Shown in pieces: positions 22,301-31,260 of a stretch of DNA of 39,472 nt. Under the pieces are notes generated by a model. The model was given only the letters and a program-made list of their open reading frames with translations. It was not told where the DNA came from and searched no databases. Where the stretch lies: assembly GCA_016342655.1 (NCBI GenBank), contig JAEINL010000035.1, forward strand, positions 1-39,472, in the 5' to 3' direction. The position numbers and the translations under genes are program-made. The first letter of the stretch is position 1. The number at the start of each line of letters is the position of its first letter. The DNA comes from Sphaerochaeta sp. GTDB taxonomy: Bacteria; Spirochaetota; Spirochaetia; Sphaerochaetales; Sphaerochaetaceae.

Positions 22301-25261
22301 ATGGATCAAAACGTACATGAATTGCTTCCCAAGAGCTTGGAGACTGGGTTTCTCAATGCTTCCATAGGTTCCTCTGGAGAATTCCGACCGCATCTGGTAT
22401 TGAACGACCCTCCAAGAAGCAAGGTGCTTACCACCCTGCTCAAAGAATTGGAAAGCTGCACCTCCTTCGAGTTCTCTGTTGCTTTCATCACAGCAGGTGG
22501 CTTGGCAATGTTGCAGCAGGGCCTCCATGATGCAGAGGCTCGAAACGTCAGAGGGAAGATCCTTACCTCTGATTACCTGAACTTTACCGACCCCAATGCC
22601 ATCGAACATCTCATGACTAAATTTTCCAACATAGAAGTACGGGTCTATAGTGAGAAGTCCTTCCATGCAAAAGGGTATCTGTTTCACCATGGTGATAAGG
22701 GGTATTCCTCTCTTGTCCTGGGTAGTTCCAACATTACCCATGGTGCGCTTGCAACCAACAGGGAGTGGAATGTGCATCTGGTCTCCCTCACCGAAGGAGA
22801 ACTGCTGGTAAAAACCCAGGAAGAGTTTGACCTTGTCTGGCAGGAGGCTGTTGTTGTTAGCCCCGCTTGGCTGGAGCAATATAGGAAAATCCATGAGAGT
22901 TTTCGTAGAAACTCTGGGTTTTTACCAATTCTTGGTGGAGAGCCAATACCAGAGAAGGAATATAGAGAAGGGGAGATCATACCCAACTACATGCAATGTG
23001 AAGCATTGGCCTCCCTCGATGAGCTTCGCTCCCAAGGAGAGTCCAAGGCCTTGCTCATCTCAGCTACAGGGACTGGTAAAACTTTTCTTGCAGCATTTGA
23101 TGTTGAAAACCAGAAGCCCAACCGTTTCTTGTTTGTAGTGCACAGGCAACAGATAGCACAGGAGGCGCTGCGCAGTTTTCAACAGATATTGGGAAAGGAG
23201 ATTTCCTGTGGCCTGTTGGGGGGAGGCACCTCTGAAATTGATGTGCAGTATCTTTTTTCCATGGTACAGACACTTTCAAAGGATGAGATACTTCATTCGT
23301 TTACTCCTGACCATTTTGACTATATTGTCGTGGATGAGGTGCATCATAGTGGAGCTTCTTCCTACCGTAAGGTTCTGTCCTATTTCAAGCCCTCTTTCCT
23401 CCTAGGTATGACTGCCACCCCAGAGCGTACAGATGACGTGGATATCTACAGCCTCTTTGACCATAACATCGCCTATGAGATCAGGTTGAACCAGGCTTTG
23501 GAGGCTGATCTTCTCTGTCCCTTTCACTACTATGGCATAGCAGATTTGAGTGTGGACAATGAAAGCCTTGACGACCTTTCTCTCTTTTCCTCAGTAGAGA
23601 TAGGTCAGCGGATTGTGCAGATCAAGCAGATGCTTGATCGCTACAGTATTGGCACCTATCGTCGTCGTGGTCTGATCTTCTGTAGCCGCAACAAGGATGC
23701 TCAGGAGATTTCAGCAGGACTCAATGCCTTGGGCCTGAAAACCCTGGATGTAAGTGGTGCTGACTCTGCCTATGCCAGGGATGATGCCTTTGCCCGCTTG
23801 GAGATGGATGAAGGGGAAGGGATGCTTGAATACCTGGTTACCGTGGACATCCTAAACGAGGGGGTTGATATTCCTTCCCTCAACCAAGTGGTTATGGTCA
23901 GGCCTACCCAGTCAGCCATAATCTTTGTCCAGCAATTGGGTAGGGGCCTGCGTAAGTTTCCAGGAAAAGAGTATCTTACGGTAATTGATTTTATCGCCAA
24001 CTACTCAAACAATTATATGATCCCCATTGCCCTCTACGGGGACAACAGCTATAAGAAGGATACGCTGCGCAGGTTTGTCAGCGGAGGGAGCTTAAGCCTG
24101 CAGGGAAGTTCTACAGTAAGCTTCGACAAGATTGCCAAAGAGAGGATCTACGCATCCATCAATACCGCATCCTTTCAGAGAAAGAATCTTCTTAAGGAAG
24201 AGTTCATGAAGGTCCGTTCAAAGGTTGGGAGGATTCCAACCATGATGGACTTTATCCGCTTGTACGCAATTACACCCTTAGCCTTCATTGAATATTCCAA
24301 GAACTACTATCAGTTCAAGAGTTGTATTGGACTTGTTGGCCATGCCGAGCTTTCTCCCTTGCACCTGAAAAGTCTCAATTTTCTCTCCAAAGTGCTCTGT
24401 TATGGTCAGCGTCCCTATGAGGCGATACTACTCTCTGCCCTTATGCAAAGGAAGAAAGGTTTGAGTGTAGTGATCCTGCAAGAGCTGGTACGGGAGGCCT
24501 ATGGTTTCATAGCCGAAAAGTCATCTATTCAATCAGCAATCGATATTTTACAGGGAGGCTTCTTCAAGAAGGCTCAAGCTGTGTCTTTTGGCGAGCTCCC
24601 ATACTGTGTCTGGGAACAAGGGTCGTTAGTGCCGACAAAAGGGTTTATCACCTTATTGGAAAACAAGACCTATCAGACTGAGGTTGCGGATATTCTCGCA
24701 CTTGGCGAGTTTGAGTACAGACAACACTACTTGGAAGGGAGGGATGAACATGATCTGGTACTGTATCAGAAATATACCCGCCAAGAGGTCTGCCGTCTGT
24801 TGAACTGGAATAAAGATGAGTCTGCAACCATCTATGGCTATACGGTGCATAAAGCCACGAGGACTTGTCCTATCTTTGTTACCTACCATAAGGATAGGGT
24901 AAACATTGATGCGAGCATCGATTATCATGACAAATTCCTTTCAAGGGACATGTTCCAGTGGGAGACCCGCAACAGTGTCAGGCTTGGTTCTGTCGAGCCA
25001 CAATATATAAGGGGAGAACTGGGGCCTATGCAGATTCTTCTTTTTGTACAAAAGTGTAATGACGAGGGCAGGGCTTTCTATTATATGGGTGAGTTGGCTT
25101 TTGTTTCAGATGAACAGAAGCAAAAGACCAACAACAAGGGAAAGGTCCTTCCTGTAGTCGAGATGCACTTCAGGGTGCATCCCAGCGTACAGGCGGACCT
25201 GTATTCCTACATTATTGAGAAGGTTGAGAATGGTGAAGAAGGTGCTGTCTCAGCTGGGTAG
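22301..25261 (+). CDS. PLD-like nuclease / SF2 helicase / DUF3427 protein
   Basis: This 986-residue three-part protein acts on nucleic acids. Residues about 40-170 form a phospholipase-D-like domain with FHAKGYLF and LGSSNITHGAL (one HKD-type half). The superfamily 2 helicase core follows: Walker A SATGTGKTF near 252, Walker B DEVHHSG near 344, TATPERT, and the motif VI region VQQLGRGLRK. The rest, from about 650, fits DUF3427 (PF11907), with FVTYHKD and QWETRNSV. A DNA-repair or restriction-like role is likely but unproven. The start at ATG 22301 lies three bases after the Nudix stop. The 3' end overlaps the convergent HNH gene by 12 bases. Confidence 0.9.
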   Translation: MDQNVHELLPKSLETGFLNASIGSSGEFRPHLVLNDPPRSKVLTTLLKELESCTSFEFSVAFITAGGLAMLQQGLHDAEARNVRGKILTSDYLNFTDPNAIEHLMTKFSNIEVRVYSEKSFHAKGYLFHHGDKGYSSLVLGSSNITHGALATNREWNVHLVSLTEGELLVKTQEEFDLVWQEAVVVSPAWLEQYRKIHESFRRNSGFLPILGGEPIPEKEYREGEIIPNYMQCEALASLDELRSQGESKALLISATGTGKTFLAAFDVENQKPNRFLFVVHRQQIAQEALRSFQQILGKEISCGLLGGGTSEIDVQYLFSMVQTLSKDEILHSFTPDHFDYIVVDEVHHSGASSYRKVLSYFKPSFLLGMTATPERTDDVDIYSLFDHNIAYEIRLNQALEADLLCPFHYYGIADLSVDNESLDDLSLFSSVEIGQRIVQIKQMLDRYSIGTYRRRGLIFCSRNKDAQEISAGLNALGLKTLDVSGADSAYARDDAFARLEMDEGEGMLEYLVTVDILNEGVDIPSLNQVVMVRPTQSAIIFVQQLGRGLRKFPGKEYLTVIDFIANYSNNYMIPIALYGDNSYKKDTLRRFVSGGSLSLQGSSTVSFDKIAKERIYASINTASFQRKNLLKEEFMKVRSKVGRIPTMMDFIRLYAITPLAFIEYSKNYYQFKSCIGLVGHAELSPLHLKSLNFLSKVLCYGQRPYEAILLSALMQRKKGLSVVILQELVREAYGFIAEKSSIQSAIDILQGGFFKKAQAVSFGELPYCVWEQGSLVPTKGFITLLENKTYQTEVADILALGEFEYRQHYLEGRDEHDLVLYQKYTRQEVCRLLNWNKDESATIYGYTVHKATRTCPIFVTYHKDRVNIDASIDYHDKFLSRDMFQWETRNSVRLGSVEPQYIRGELGPMQILLFVQKCNDEGRAFYYMGELAFVSDEQKQKTNNKGKVLPVVEMHFRVHPSVQADLYSYIIEKVENGEEGAVSAG

Positions 25262-26074
25262 CATCTGGTTATAGATGAAGGGATTATTTTCCGTGAATGT
25301 TTCGAATACCGTGTCATTATGGAACTGTAGGAATTCTTTTTTCGGCCATCGCTCTGGGTTATTGGGTAGGGTAATTTTCTTACTCTTGTACTGGGCCAGA
25401 TACCTTACCAGTGGAGGATCTTTGATCTTTTCTGAAACAATGGTCTCATAGCCAGAAGGGGAGAGGGTGAAATACCCTGTATCGAAAGCCCTGTCCAAGA
25501 GGGCATTGAGCAGCAATCCGTTTTGTGGATTGGTGCGGTTGTTCTCATCTTTACGCCATGGCACGATATGGCTTGCCAGGAGCATGTCAGTGTTTCTGAT
25601 GGAGGAGAGGCAGCACTGGTAGTTGTAGTTAGAAAGCAAGGCAAGGCGGAAGGCTCTCTGCCCTTTGCGAATCGTAGCCCATCCATAGGAATCCTGTTCG
25701 GCATAGTCCTGCTCAGGGCGGGTATCCAGCCCTTGGAAGGGCAACACGATGCCAGGATCAGCGGCAGAGAAGGAGTCCCCTACAAACGCCCGTACGCTTT
25801 CATCATATGCAACAAATAACTCGTAGGGTTTGTTCATAAATTGCTTCCATACCATCCGATCAACCTTGCTTATGTTAGAAAATCCTTTGCTGGTATGGGA
25901 ATTATCCAGACTTCGCAGGTTGCCCAGCTTGAATATCACTGCAGAGGGAGTTCTGCCAAGCAACGTGGCATACTCCTTGATAGTGGGATTGTCCTTATCC
26001 CACTTCCCAGAAGGCAGGAGGGTATACAAAAACAGAGCTATGATGTCTTCCTGTTCTGTCCAGTTGCTTGCCAT
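25250..26074 (-). CDS. HNH endonuclease
   Basis: This 274-residue protein has a C-terminal HNH nuclease domain of the HNH_2 type. The motif runs ASHIVPWRKDENNRTNPQNG, then LLLNALLDRAFDTGYF, which supplies the His and Asn residues of the beta-beta-alpha metal fold. A CCL pair near 152 replaces the zinc CxxC often seen. The N-terminal part, WTEQEDIIALFLYTLLPSG and EYATLLGRTPSAVIFKLGNL, looks like a DNA-binding helical domain shared with restriction-type HNH proteins. It is convergent with the PLD-helicase gene and overlaps its end. It could be the nuclease of the same module or an independent restriction enzyme; no methylase is nearby. Confidence 0.88.
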   Translation of the reverse strand: MASNWTEQEDIIALFLYTLLPSGKWDKDNPTIKEYATLLGRTPSAVIFKLGNLRSLDNSHTSKGFSNISKVDRMVWKQFMNKPYELFVAYDESVRAFVGDSFSAADPGIVLPFQGLDTRPEQDYAEQDSYGWATIRKGQRAFRLALLSNYNYQCCLSSIRNTDMLLASHIVPWRKDENNRTNPQNGLLLNALLDRAFDTGYFTLSPSGYETIVSEKIKDPPLVRYLAQYKSKKITLPNNPERWPKKEFLQFHNDTVFETFTENNPFIYNQMLPS

Positions 26075-26287
26075 AATCCCAGGGTAGCATCAAAGACCCC
26101 TGTTGCATAGAAAAATACCTCTCTCTCTTGACGAATGACAAACTCTGTACGATTCTATAGGTAGGATATGACAAATACCAGAAGAACACATAGGAGAGTC
26201 TCGATATCCTTTGGCTGTTGTTTTCAACAGACCAAATTTTTCTGTTTTGCAATTTGATCAAGCCAGGATTGGCTAAAGGAGCGAAAT

Positions 26288-26443
26288 GTGAATAAGAAAC
26301 GTGAAACTATCAGAAAACCTGTAGACCGTGAAGCGAATCTTGAATGGGATGATGAGGATAGGTATGTACCCCCCCAAAAGGAAAAGAACGGCAAGCACCG
26401 TTCTGAGGAAGAGGATATGATCCTTGACAAGGATGATAATTGA
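26288..26443 (+). CDS. Small charged protein of 51 residues
   Basis: This is a short gene I do not recognise. A GTG start at 26288 lies six bases after AAGGAG (26276-26281). The product begins MNKKRETIRKPVDREANLEW, and is strongly charged, with an acidic middle (DDEDRY), a basic patch (KEKNGKHR) and an acidic end (EEEDMILDKDDN). There is no signal or membrane segment, so it is probably cytosolic and possibly disordered. A good rho-independent terminator follows at 26528, with copy 2 of the dispersed repeat in between. Ribosome site, coding run and terminator together support a real transcript. It could still be chance. Confidence 0.6.
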   Translation: MNKKRETIRKPVDREANLEWDDEDRYVPPQKEKNGKHRSEEEDMILDKDDN

Positions 26444-26515
26444 TTACCGAGCGAGTGCCGGGAAAGCAAGGTGAGATACGTGAGCCCCTGGGGTATTGAT
26501 ACCTTTCATTCTCTG
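26443..26515 (+). repeat. Dispersed repeat, copy 2 (compact form)
   Basis: It opens with ATTACCGAGCGAGTGCC (26443-26459), shared exactly with 31870-31886. It then has the block around GGTGAGATACGTGAGCCCC (26468-26488) joined directly to TGGGGTATTGATACC and onward (26489-26515), both shared with 7386-7480. It lies in the 3' untranslated part of the small gene, before its terminator. Confidence 0.75.
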
Positions 26516-26527
26516 TACCGAATATTC

Positions 26528-26564
26528 TCCCCCATGCACCTCTTGTGTGTGGGGGATTTCTTTT
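26528..26564 (+). terminator. Rho-independent terminator
   Basis: A 12-bp stem with two G-U pairs joins TCCCCCATGCAC (26528-26539) to GTGTGTGGGGGA (26545-26556) around a five-base loop. The T-rich tail TTTCTTTT follows. It points to plus-strand transcription of the small gene and just overlaps the end of the minus-strand lipoprotein gene. Confidence 0.8.
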
Positions 26565-27873
26565 ACAGGGGACAGATTGCCTCGACAAGGTTACTCTTTG
26601 ATAGATCTACCTTGATCTTGGGAATGTATTGGGTGTAGATGGTCCGTCCCCCCTGGTCTTGGAATGCAACGTGTAGGGAGTACTCCCCTGGTTCAAGGTT
26701 GACTGAGCCTACCCACGCTGTGGCAGGTAAGAAGTGAGAGGAGCGCACATCAGCTTTTTCACTGGCATAGTTGAATATCTTCATCACCAAACTAAGGAGT
26801 TCTTCTCCGACAGTCGGCCCATCATCCTGATTGGTGACACTGTCGTAGACAGCTACACCCAAGGCCTTCAGGGTAGAACGGGTCACCGCCTTGAGTCGGG
26901 CGATGGAGGAGGATGCCTTGAAGGTCTCTATGGCTATCGAGCTGAGGCTCTCAATTCTTTCCAGGTGGAAGCTTGTCCCATCTTCTAGGGAAACCACTAC
27001 CCTTTTGATGGGGGACTTTCTCTCTACAAGGACAGGGTAGGCAATCTTCGCATAGTTGTTCCTCGAGACATAGATTGAATCTACCGCTTCACGTTTTTGT
27101 GGTGACAACCCATTGAATGCCACCAGGTTGAGCCGTGCCTTCTTCTCTGGGATAGGTTCAGCTTCTCTTGTCATGGAGGAAGGAATTGCAAAAGGGTAGA
27201 GTTCTGGCTGGGTTTTGAACGATCGCGCTACCTCTTTGAGCGAGTATCTGTACAGGTTGTCATCCCCGATTCCCCTTGCAACGACCATACTCAGGTAGTT
27301 TGCCAAGGCCGAGGAGGAGAAGGCTAGGGAATAGGTCTCCAAATTGCCATTGGAAATTCCTTTGTCATGTGCATAGCTCGTAACTCTCTTCGCCTGGGTC
27401 TCATACTTCTGTTTGAGCAGAGACTGCTTCTCTATCGATCGGTTCAGCTCTACAAGAGCTGATTCCTCTTCTCCCAGATGCAGGTAGTTCAGGGCCTTGA
27501 AGACATTGATGTAGATGTCCTCATACGCCTCCCCCTGATATTCGCGGGTGTTGTCGTTGACAATGAAGGATGCAATATTTGCCGTGACACTTTCAGTGTA
27601 GGCCTCTCGTATTTTTCTTTCTGATGAGGAGAGCTGTTCGTTGGAGAGCTTGTACTCACCGCCTAGGCGGGAGAGCAAACCAGCATCCAAATCCATAATA
27701 AGCGAACCCTGTCGCTTAATGATGGATTCTCTTTTTTCCAGCAGGCTTGTATAGGCTGCTCGAAAGTTGCCCTGCGAATAGAGGTTTTCTGTATTGGATA
27801 TATCAATGACAGAGGAACAGCCCCCTAAAAGAAGGACCAGTAAAAGCGCGGGCAACCATGCTGTTTTCCTCAT
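26563..27873 (-). CDS. Lipoprotein, COG3014-like with helical repeats
   Basis: This predicted lipoprotein has 436 residues. The signal MRKTAWLPALLLVLLLGGC ends in the lipobox LLGGC, with Cys near residue 19. The mature part starts with TPR-like helices (LYSQGNFRAAYTSLLEKRES and ALVELNRSIEKQSLLKQKY). A later beta-rich part, containing KSPIKRVVVSLEDG and TAWVGSVNLEPGEYSLHVAF, resembles a carboxypeptidase-like or binding domain. This arrangement fits the uncharacterised COG3014 lipoproteins. The start is ATG 27873 with AAGGGGG upstream; the longer reading to 27936 would put 21 residues before the signal and is unlikely. It is divergent from the five-gene lipoprotein cluster, suggesting shared regulation and a common envelope role. 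Confidence 0.85.
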   Translation of the reverse strand: MRKTAWLPALLLVLLLGGCSSVIDISNTENLYSQGNFRAAYTSLLEKRESIIKRQGSLIMDLDAGLLSRLGGEYKLSNEQLSSSERKIREAYTESVTANIASFIVNDNTREYQGEAYEDIYINVFKALNYLHLGEEESALVELNRSIEKQSLLKQKYETQAKRVTSYAHDKGISNGNLETYSLAFSSSALANYLSMVVARGIGDDNLYRYSLKEVARSFKTQPELYPFAIPSSMTREAEPIPEKKARLNLVAFNGLSPQKREAVDSIYVSRNNYAKIAYPVLVERKSPIKRVVVSLEDGTSFHLERIESLSSIAIETFKASSSIARLKAVTRSTLKALGVAVYDSVTNQDDGPTVGEELLSLVMKIFNYASEKADVRSSHFLPATAWVGSVNLEPGEYSLHVAFQDQGGRTIYTQYIPKIKVDLSKSNLVEAICPL

Positions 27874-28198
27874 TTGTCCCCCTTCCCTGCATGCAATACC
27901 TAAGGATTGTAGCCTTAGTATAAAAAAATGTACCACCTTTAAGAGGTAGTTGCAACAAAAAACCTGTTATATGAGTACTGAAAAAGTGGCCAAAAGAATG
28001 AAAATGTCAGAATTTTATATTCACATACGCATTTATGTATTGTACTATGAGTTGTAGCCTGCTTGTAACCTCATTCGGTATAGTACTGTTTGACATGTAG
28101 ATACCTTGCAGTGGCTGAAGCTTTTGGGGAAAACCATGGTATAGGCTCCCCCTTTCCCGTGTATAATTGGTAGAAATAGTTGAATTAGGGAGTGTAAT
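27874..28198. other. Divergent regulatory region of the lipoprotein genes
   Basis: 325 bases contain no gene. The region carries divergent promoters for the lipoproteins on both sides. Visible pieces are TATACT on the minus strand (about 27916-27921), an AT-rich middle and TATAAT at 28162-28167 on the plus strand. The repeats seen here are weak. Confidence 0.5.
28162..28167 (+). promoter_or_regulatory. Candidate -10 box of the lipoprotein operon
   Basis: TATAAT at 28162-28167 would place transcription start about 25 bases before the LpoB-like gene. No good -35 box is seen at the right distance, so an activator or other sigma contacts may help. Confidence 0.4.
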
Positions 28199-28807
28199 AT
28201 GAAAAAAATGGTACGTCTGAGTTTCCTTCTGGTGGTGCTTATCGCCTTGTTGGCATCCTGTCAGTCCACTGTCTCAGTGGATAGGCTTTCATCAGACACT
28301 GATATTGATCTCAGCGGTAACTGGAATGATACCGATATCCGTCTTGTTGCCTCCTCCTTGGTTGCTGATAGCCTGAACTCCCCTTGGGTGGACAAGTTCA
28401 GGATGAAGAATATGAAGAACCCTGTAGTTATTGTTGGAAGCTTCCTCAATAGGAGCAGTGAGCATATTGATACCTCCATCATAGCCAAGCGCTATGAGAT
28501 GGAGCTTATCAACTCAGGCAAAATCGACATGGTTGCCGATGTGTCCTTCCGTGCAACCGTCCGTGATGAACGCGAGGAGCAACAGTACTTTGCAAGCGAA
28601 TCGACAGCGAAGGCTTTGGGCAAGGAGATCGGAGCAGACTATCTGTTGCAGGGTTCTGTAAGGACCAACCTCGACCAGGTAAGCGGGAAATCCATACGGA
28701 CCTATTACGTTTCTGCCGAGCTGATCGACATAGAGACCAACCAGAAGGTCTGGGTTGGTGAAGAAACCATCAAGAAGATGATCAAGCAAAGCAAATACAA
28801 GTACTAG
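28199..28807 (+). CDS. LpoB-like lipoprotein (PBP-activator family)
   Basis: This 202-residue lipoprotein has signal MKKMVRLSFLLVVLIALLASC, with the lipobox Cys near residue 21. The mature domain matches the LpoB family (PF13036): DIRLVASSLVADSL, NPVVIVGSFLNRSSEHIDT, GKEIGADYLLQGSV and a closing VWVGEETIKKMIKQSKYKY. In Enterobacteria LpoB activates the synthase PBP1b from the outer membrane; elsewhere the family role is untested. GGGAG lies before ATG 28199. It is the first of five consecutive lipoprotein genes and may set the theme of envelope assembly. Whether a partner penicillin-binding protein exists cannot be seen here. Confidence 0.88.
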   Translation: MKKMVRLSFLLVVLIALLASCQSTVSVDRLSSDTDIDLSGNWNDTDIRLVASSLVADSLNSPWVDKFRMKNMKNPVVIVGSFLNRSSEHIDTSIIAKRYEMELINSGKIDMVADVSFRATVRDEREEQQYFASESTAKALGKEIGADYLLQGSVRTNLDQVSGKSIRTYYVSAELIDIETNQKVWVGEETIKKMIKQSKYKY

Positions 28808-28824
28808 ATAAAGGCGCAGCAACC

Positions 28825-29856
28825 ATGAAGCAATGTCGACAAGTTTCCTATCTGTTTATTCTGTTTGCCATCCTTTTACTCAGTAGCAGTTGTGCCTCGA
28901 TCTCCACAGGCACAACCCCGCGTTGGCTCGATACTCTCTATGACAAGCAGTACGATGAGGATACCTATCTCTGTGCAGTCGGAAGTGGTTCCTCACGGGA
29001 GAAGGCGGTTGATTCTGCTCTTTCCTCCCTTTCACAGGTGTTCAACTCCCAGGTGCGTTCGGTGACCACAGTCCTATCCCTTTCCACCGCTAACAAGGAT
29101 GCAATGGGAGAGGTGAAGTTTACCGAACAGTCTGAGATGATGGACCAGGGCAGTGTCACTTCCTCTACCGACAGGATTGTTGGGGCGCAGGTTGTGAATA
29201 CCTCCATTGATGGCAATGCACGGGTGTACGTTCGCGTTGCTCTCCATCGTAAGAAGACTGCAGAACTCTACCAGAAGGAAATAGATGAGCTCAATCTCTC
29301 GATAATGTCCGTGAGGAGAGAGCTTATTTCTCTTTCCGATCCTCTGGAACGCTATTTCATGCTTCTGAAGGCAGTATCCTTTTCCAAACGGCAACAGAAC
29401 CTTTTTGACCAGATACAGGTGCTCTTGAAAAAAAGCCAGAATTCGACCTTGATACCCTTGGAGCGGGAACTCTCAGGGATGGCCTCCTCTGTAAGGGTGG
29501 CTATTTCAGTCGATAGCCTTGAGGACCATCAGGTGCTCTTCTCTGCCTTCTCCCAGAAATTGGTGGAGCTTGGGTTCTCCGTTGTCCCCTTGGATGCCAA
29601 TCCCACAGCATTATTGGACCTGCAGTACGAGAGCACTCCCCTTGAGCTCAAGGACAGCCCGTACAAATATGCACGCTACACACTCTCTGCACAGCTCAAT
29701 AGTGGCAGTTCCACAGTTTTCTCGTACCAGAAGAGTGAACGTGAAGCTGCATTGAGCATCGAGGATGCCCAGAAAAAAGCCCTGATCCAGGCTACCACCA
29801 AGGCAGTTTCCGAGTTTTTCGCCCTCTTGCAACAAAGGCTAGGGGATACTACATAA
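28825..29856 (+). CDS. LPP20-like lipoprotein
   Basis: This predicted lipoprotein has 343 residues. The signal FILFAILLLSSSC ends at a lipobox Cys near residue 23. The first mature domain, with TPRWLDTLYDKQ, YLCAVGSGSSREKAVDSALSS and later ARVYVRVALHRKKTAELY, has the layout of LPP20 domains (Trp start, glycine-rich turn, Ala-rich helix, beta strands). The C-terminal half is a second, less recognisable domain containing SSVRVAISVDSLEDHQVLF and a closing KKALIQATTKAVSEFFALL. AAAGG lies upstream. It follows the LpoB-like gene by 17 bases, so it is in the same operon. Confidence 0.82.
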   Translation: MKQCRQVSYLFILFAILLLSSSCASISTGTTPRWLDTLYDKQYDEDTYLCAVGSGSSREKAVDSALSSLSQVFNSQVRSVTTVLSLSTANKDAMGEVKFTEQSEMMDQGSVTSSTDRIVGAQVVNTSIDGNARVYVRVALHRKKTAELYQKEIDELNLSIMSVRRELISLSDPLERYFMLLKAVSFSKRQQNLFDQIQVLLKKSQNSTLIPLERELSGMASSVRVAISVDSLEDHQVLFSAFSQKLVELGFSVVPLDANPTALLDLQYESTPLELKDSPYKYARYTLSAQLNSGSSTVFSYQKSEREAALSIEDAQKKALIQATTKAVSEFFALLQQRLGDTT

Positions 29857-29880
29857 AATTTCACGTATTGGAGGTCATTC

Positions 29881-30468
29881 ATGAAGAAGGTTTTGATCGT
29901 ACTGGTTGCGGTTCTTTTGGTTTTTGGACTTACTGGATGTGCATCAATGAAACAAGATGCCCCACCACCTGCCCCTGAGAAGAAAGTAGTTCTTGGCGCT
30001 GATGGTATCCCCCAACCAGATTGGGTCTACAAGACAGTGTCGAGCCAGGACATGCACTATGAGTCCGGATATGGGATGATGAGTAACAAACAGAACTCCA
30101 TCAAGCGAGCAACTGTTGAGGCCAAGAACAAGATTGCAGCATGGGTAAGCACCTCTGTCAAGGAAGTTGTGGTCACCTATGTCAATGATGCCGGCAGTGG
30201 TGACAATCGCCAAGCCTTGGATGCTATGGAAACCATTAGCCAGCAGGTAGCTGAGGCCACCCTTTCCGGTGTTTCCACAGAAGAGATGTGGGTCGATGCA
30301 GAAGGTGGCGTATGGGTCCTTTGCTCCATTCCTCTTGCTAACATTGAGCAGAGCTTTGAGCCTGCCGCTGAAGCCGTCGCAGAAGCTTTTGTCGAGAGCG
30401 ATGCCGCAGCAGCTGCAAATGCCAAGATGAAGGATGCCTTTGCAAACCTTCTGAAAAAGGCAAACTAG
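29881..30468 (+). CDS. LPP20-family lipoprotein
   Basis: This 195-residue lipoprotein has signal MKKVLIVLVAVLLVFGLTGC with the lipobox Cys at residue 20. A linker rich in Pro and Lys is followed by an LPP20-type domain: PQPDWVYKTVSS, YESGYGMMSNKQNSIKRAT, IAAWVSTSVKEVVVTY and GGVWVLCSIPL. The C-terminal tail AAEAVAEAFVESDAAAA is Ala-rich and helical. GGAGG precedes ATG 29881. The domain is clearly paralogous to that of the gene at 31257, with matching AAW(V/A)ST, VSTEEMW/VSVAERY and WVL(C/S)S positions. Surface or periplasmic location is likely, and function is unknown. Confidence 0.86.
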   Translation: MKKVLIVLVAVLLVFGLTGCASMKQDAPPPAPEKKVVLGADGIPQPDWVYKTVSSQDMHYESGYGMMSNKQNSIKRATVEAKNKIAAWVSTSVKEVVVTYVNDAGSGDNRQALDAMETISQQVAEATLSGVSTEEMWVDAEGGVWVLCSIPLANIEQSFEPAAEAVAEAFVESDAAAAANAKMKDAFANLLKKAN

Positions 30469-30474
30469 TAAACA

Positions 30475-31260
30475 ATGAGAAGGATATTGCTGGTATGCAT
30501 CATGCTCCTCCCCCTGATCGGATGCTCCACCACTGGTGGTGTGTCCGATCTAGGAGTTAGCTCTGATGCCCTTTCGCTTCTGGACTTGAGCAGCTACCCT
30601 GCGAATGTCTATGTGGGAATCTCCGGGCCCTACTCCACCGAGGAGCGTATGGCAGAGGAGGCTATCCTTGCCTGTGCCAAGAGCCTTCTTCTTGAAAGGG
30701 CGCTTGCCATGGATACCACCCTTGTGATGCAGTCCAGCAGCAACAAGGGGCTTCTCGCATATGCCCAAAAGGAAAAAGCCTATTATGATGACAAAAGTCT
30801 CAAAGAGATAGTTGAAGCACTTGAAATACTCTCTATCACCTTTGATACCAAGGCAGGCGCGGTTGTGCTTGCCCGATACCCTGATGGTATGCAAACAAAA
30901 AGGATCTATACAGCGAGAGACGTCTCTGAAGGCAAACCTGATTGGCTAGTCCGCCTTCCCCAAGTGGATGGCTATCGCTTTGGCATCGGAAGCAGCAAGG
31001 CCTACTACTTCCTCAACGACTCCCTTGAGGCCTCTGATTTTTCTGCTGCCCAGAATCTTCTGGACTTCAATACCGAATATGCCTATTCCAAATCCCTGAC
31101 CACAACGCGCGAGGGCAGTGAGAGCAGTATGGACTCTGTCCTCTACCAAGCCCAGCGGGGCCTGCTCCAGGGTTTTGCCATAGTCGACCGATATTATGAC
31201 AAAGACAGTGATACGTACTGGAGCCTTGCCTCCATCACAGAATTAGGAGCTACCAAATGA
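30475..31260 (+). CDS. Lipoprotein of unknown function
   Basis: This 261-residue lipoprotein has signal RRILLVCIMLLPLIGC and Cys near residue 17. The mature part contains YPANVYVGISGPYSTEERMA, an Ala/Leu-rich helix (AILACAKSLLLERALAM), and later DWLVRLPQVDGYRFGIGSSK with AYSKSLTTTREGSES. The two halves each have a short GIG/GIS turn before a helix, so a distant duplication of an LPP20-like fold is possible. It starts six bases after the previous stop and ends by ATGA overlap with the next gene. No named family is recognised. Confidence 0.8.
   Translation: MRRILLVCIMLLPLIGCSTTGGVSDLGVSSDALSLLDLSSYPANVYVGISGPYSTEERMAEEAILACAKSLLLERALAMDTTLVMQSSSNKGLLAYAQKEKAYYDDKSLKEIVEALEILSITFDTKAGAVVLARYPDGMQTKRIYTARDVSEGKPDWLVRLPQVDGYRFGIGSSKAYYFLNDSLEASDFSAAQNLLDFNTEYAYSKSLTTTREGSESSMDSVLYQAQRGLLQGFAIVDRYYDKDSDTYWSLASITELGATK

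Noticed and set aside
22019..22894. 291-residue minus-strand frame
   Set aside because: It spans the Nudix and helicase genes in antisense and has no domain motif.
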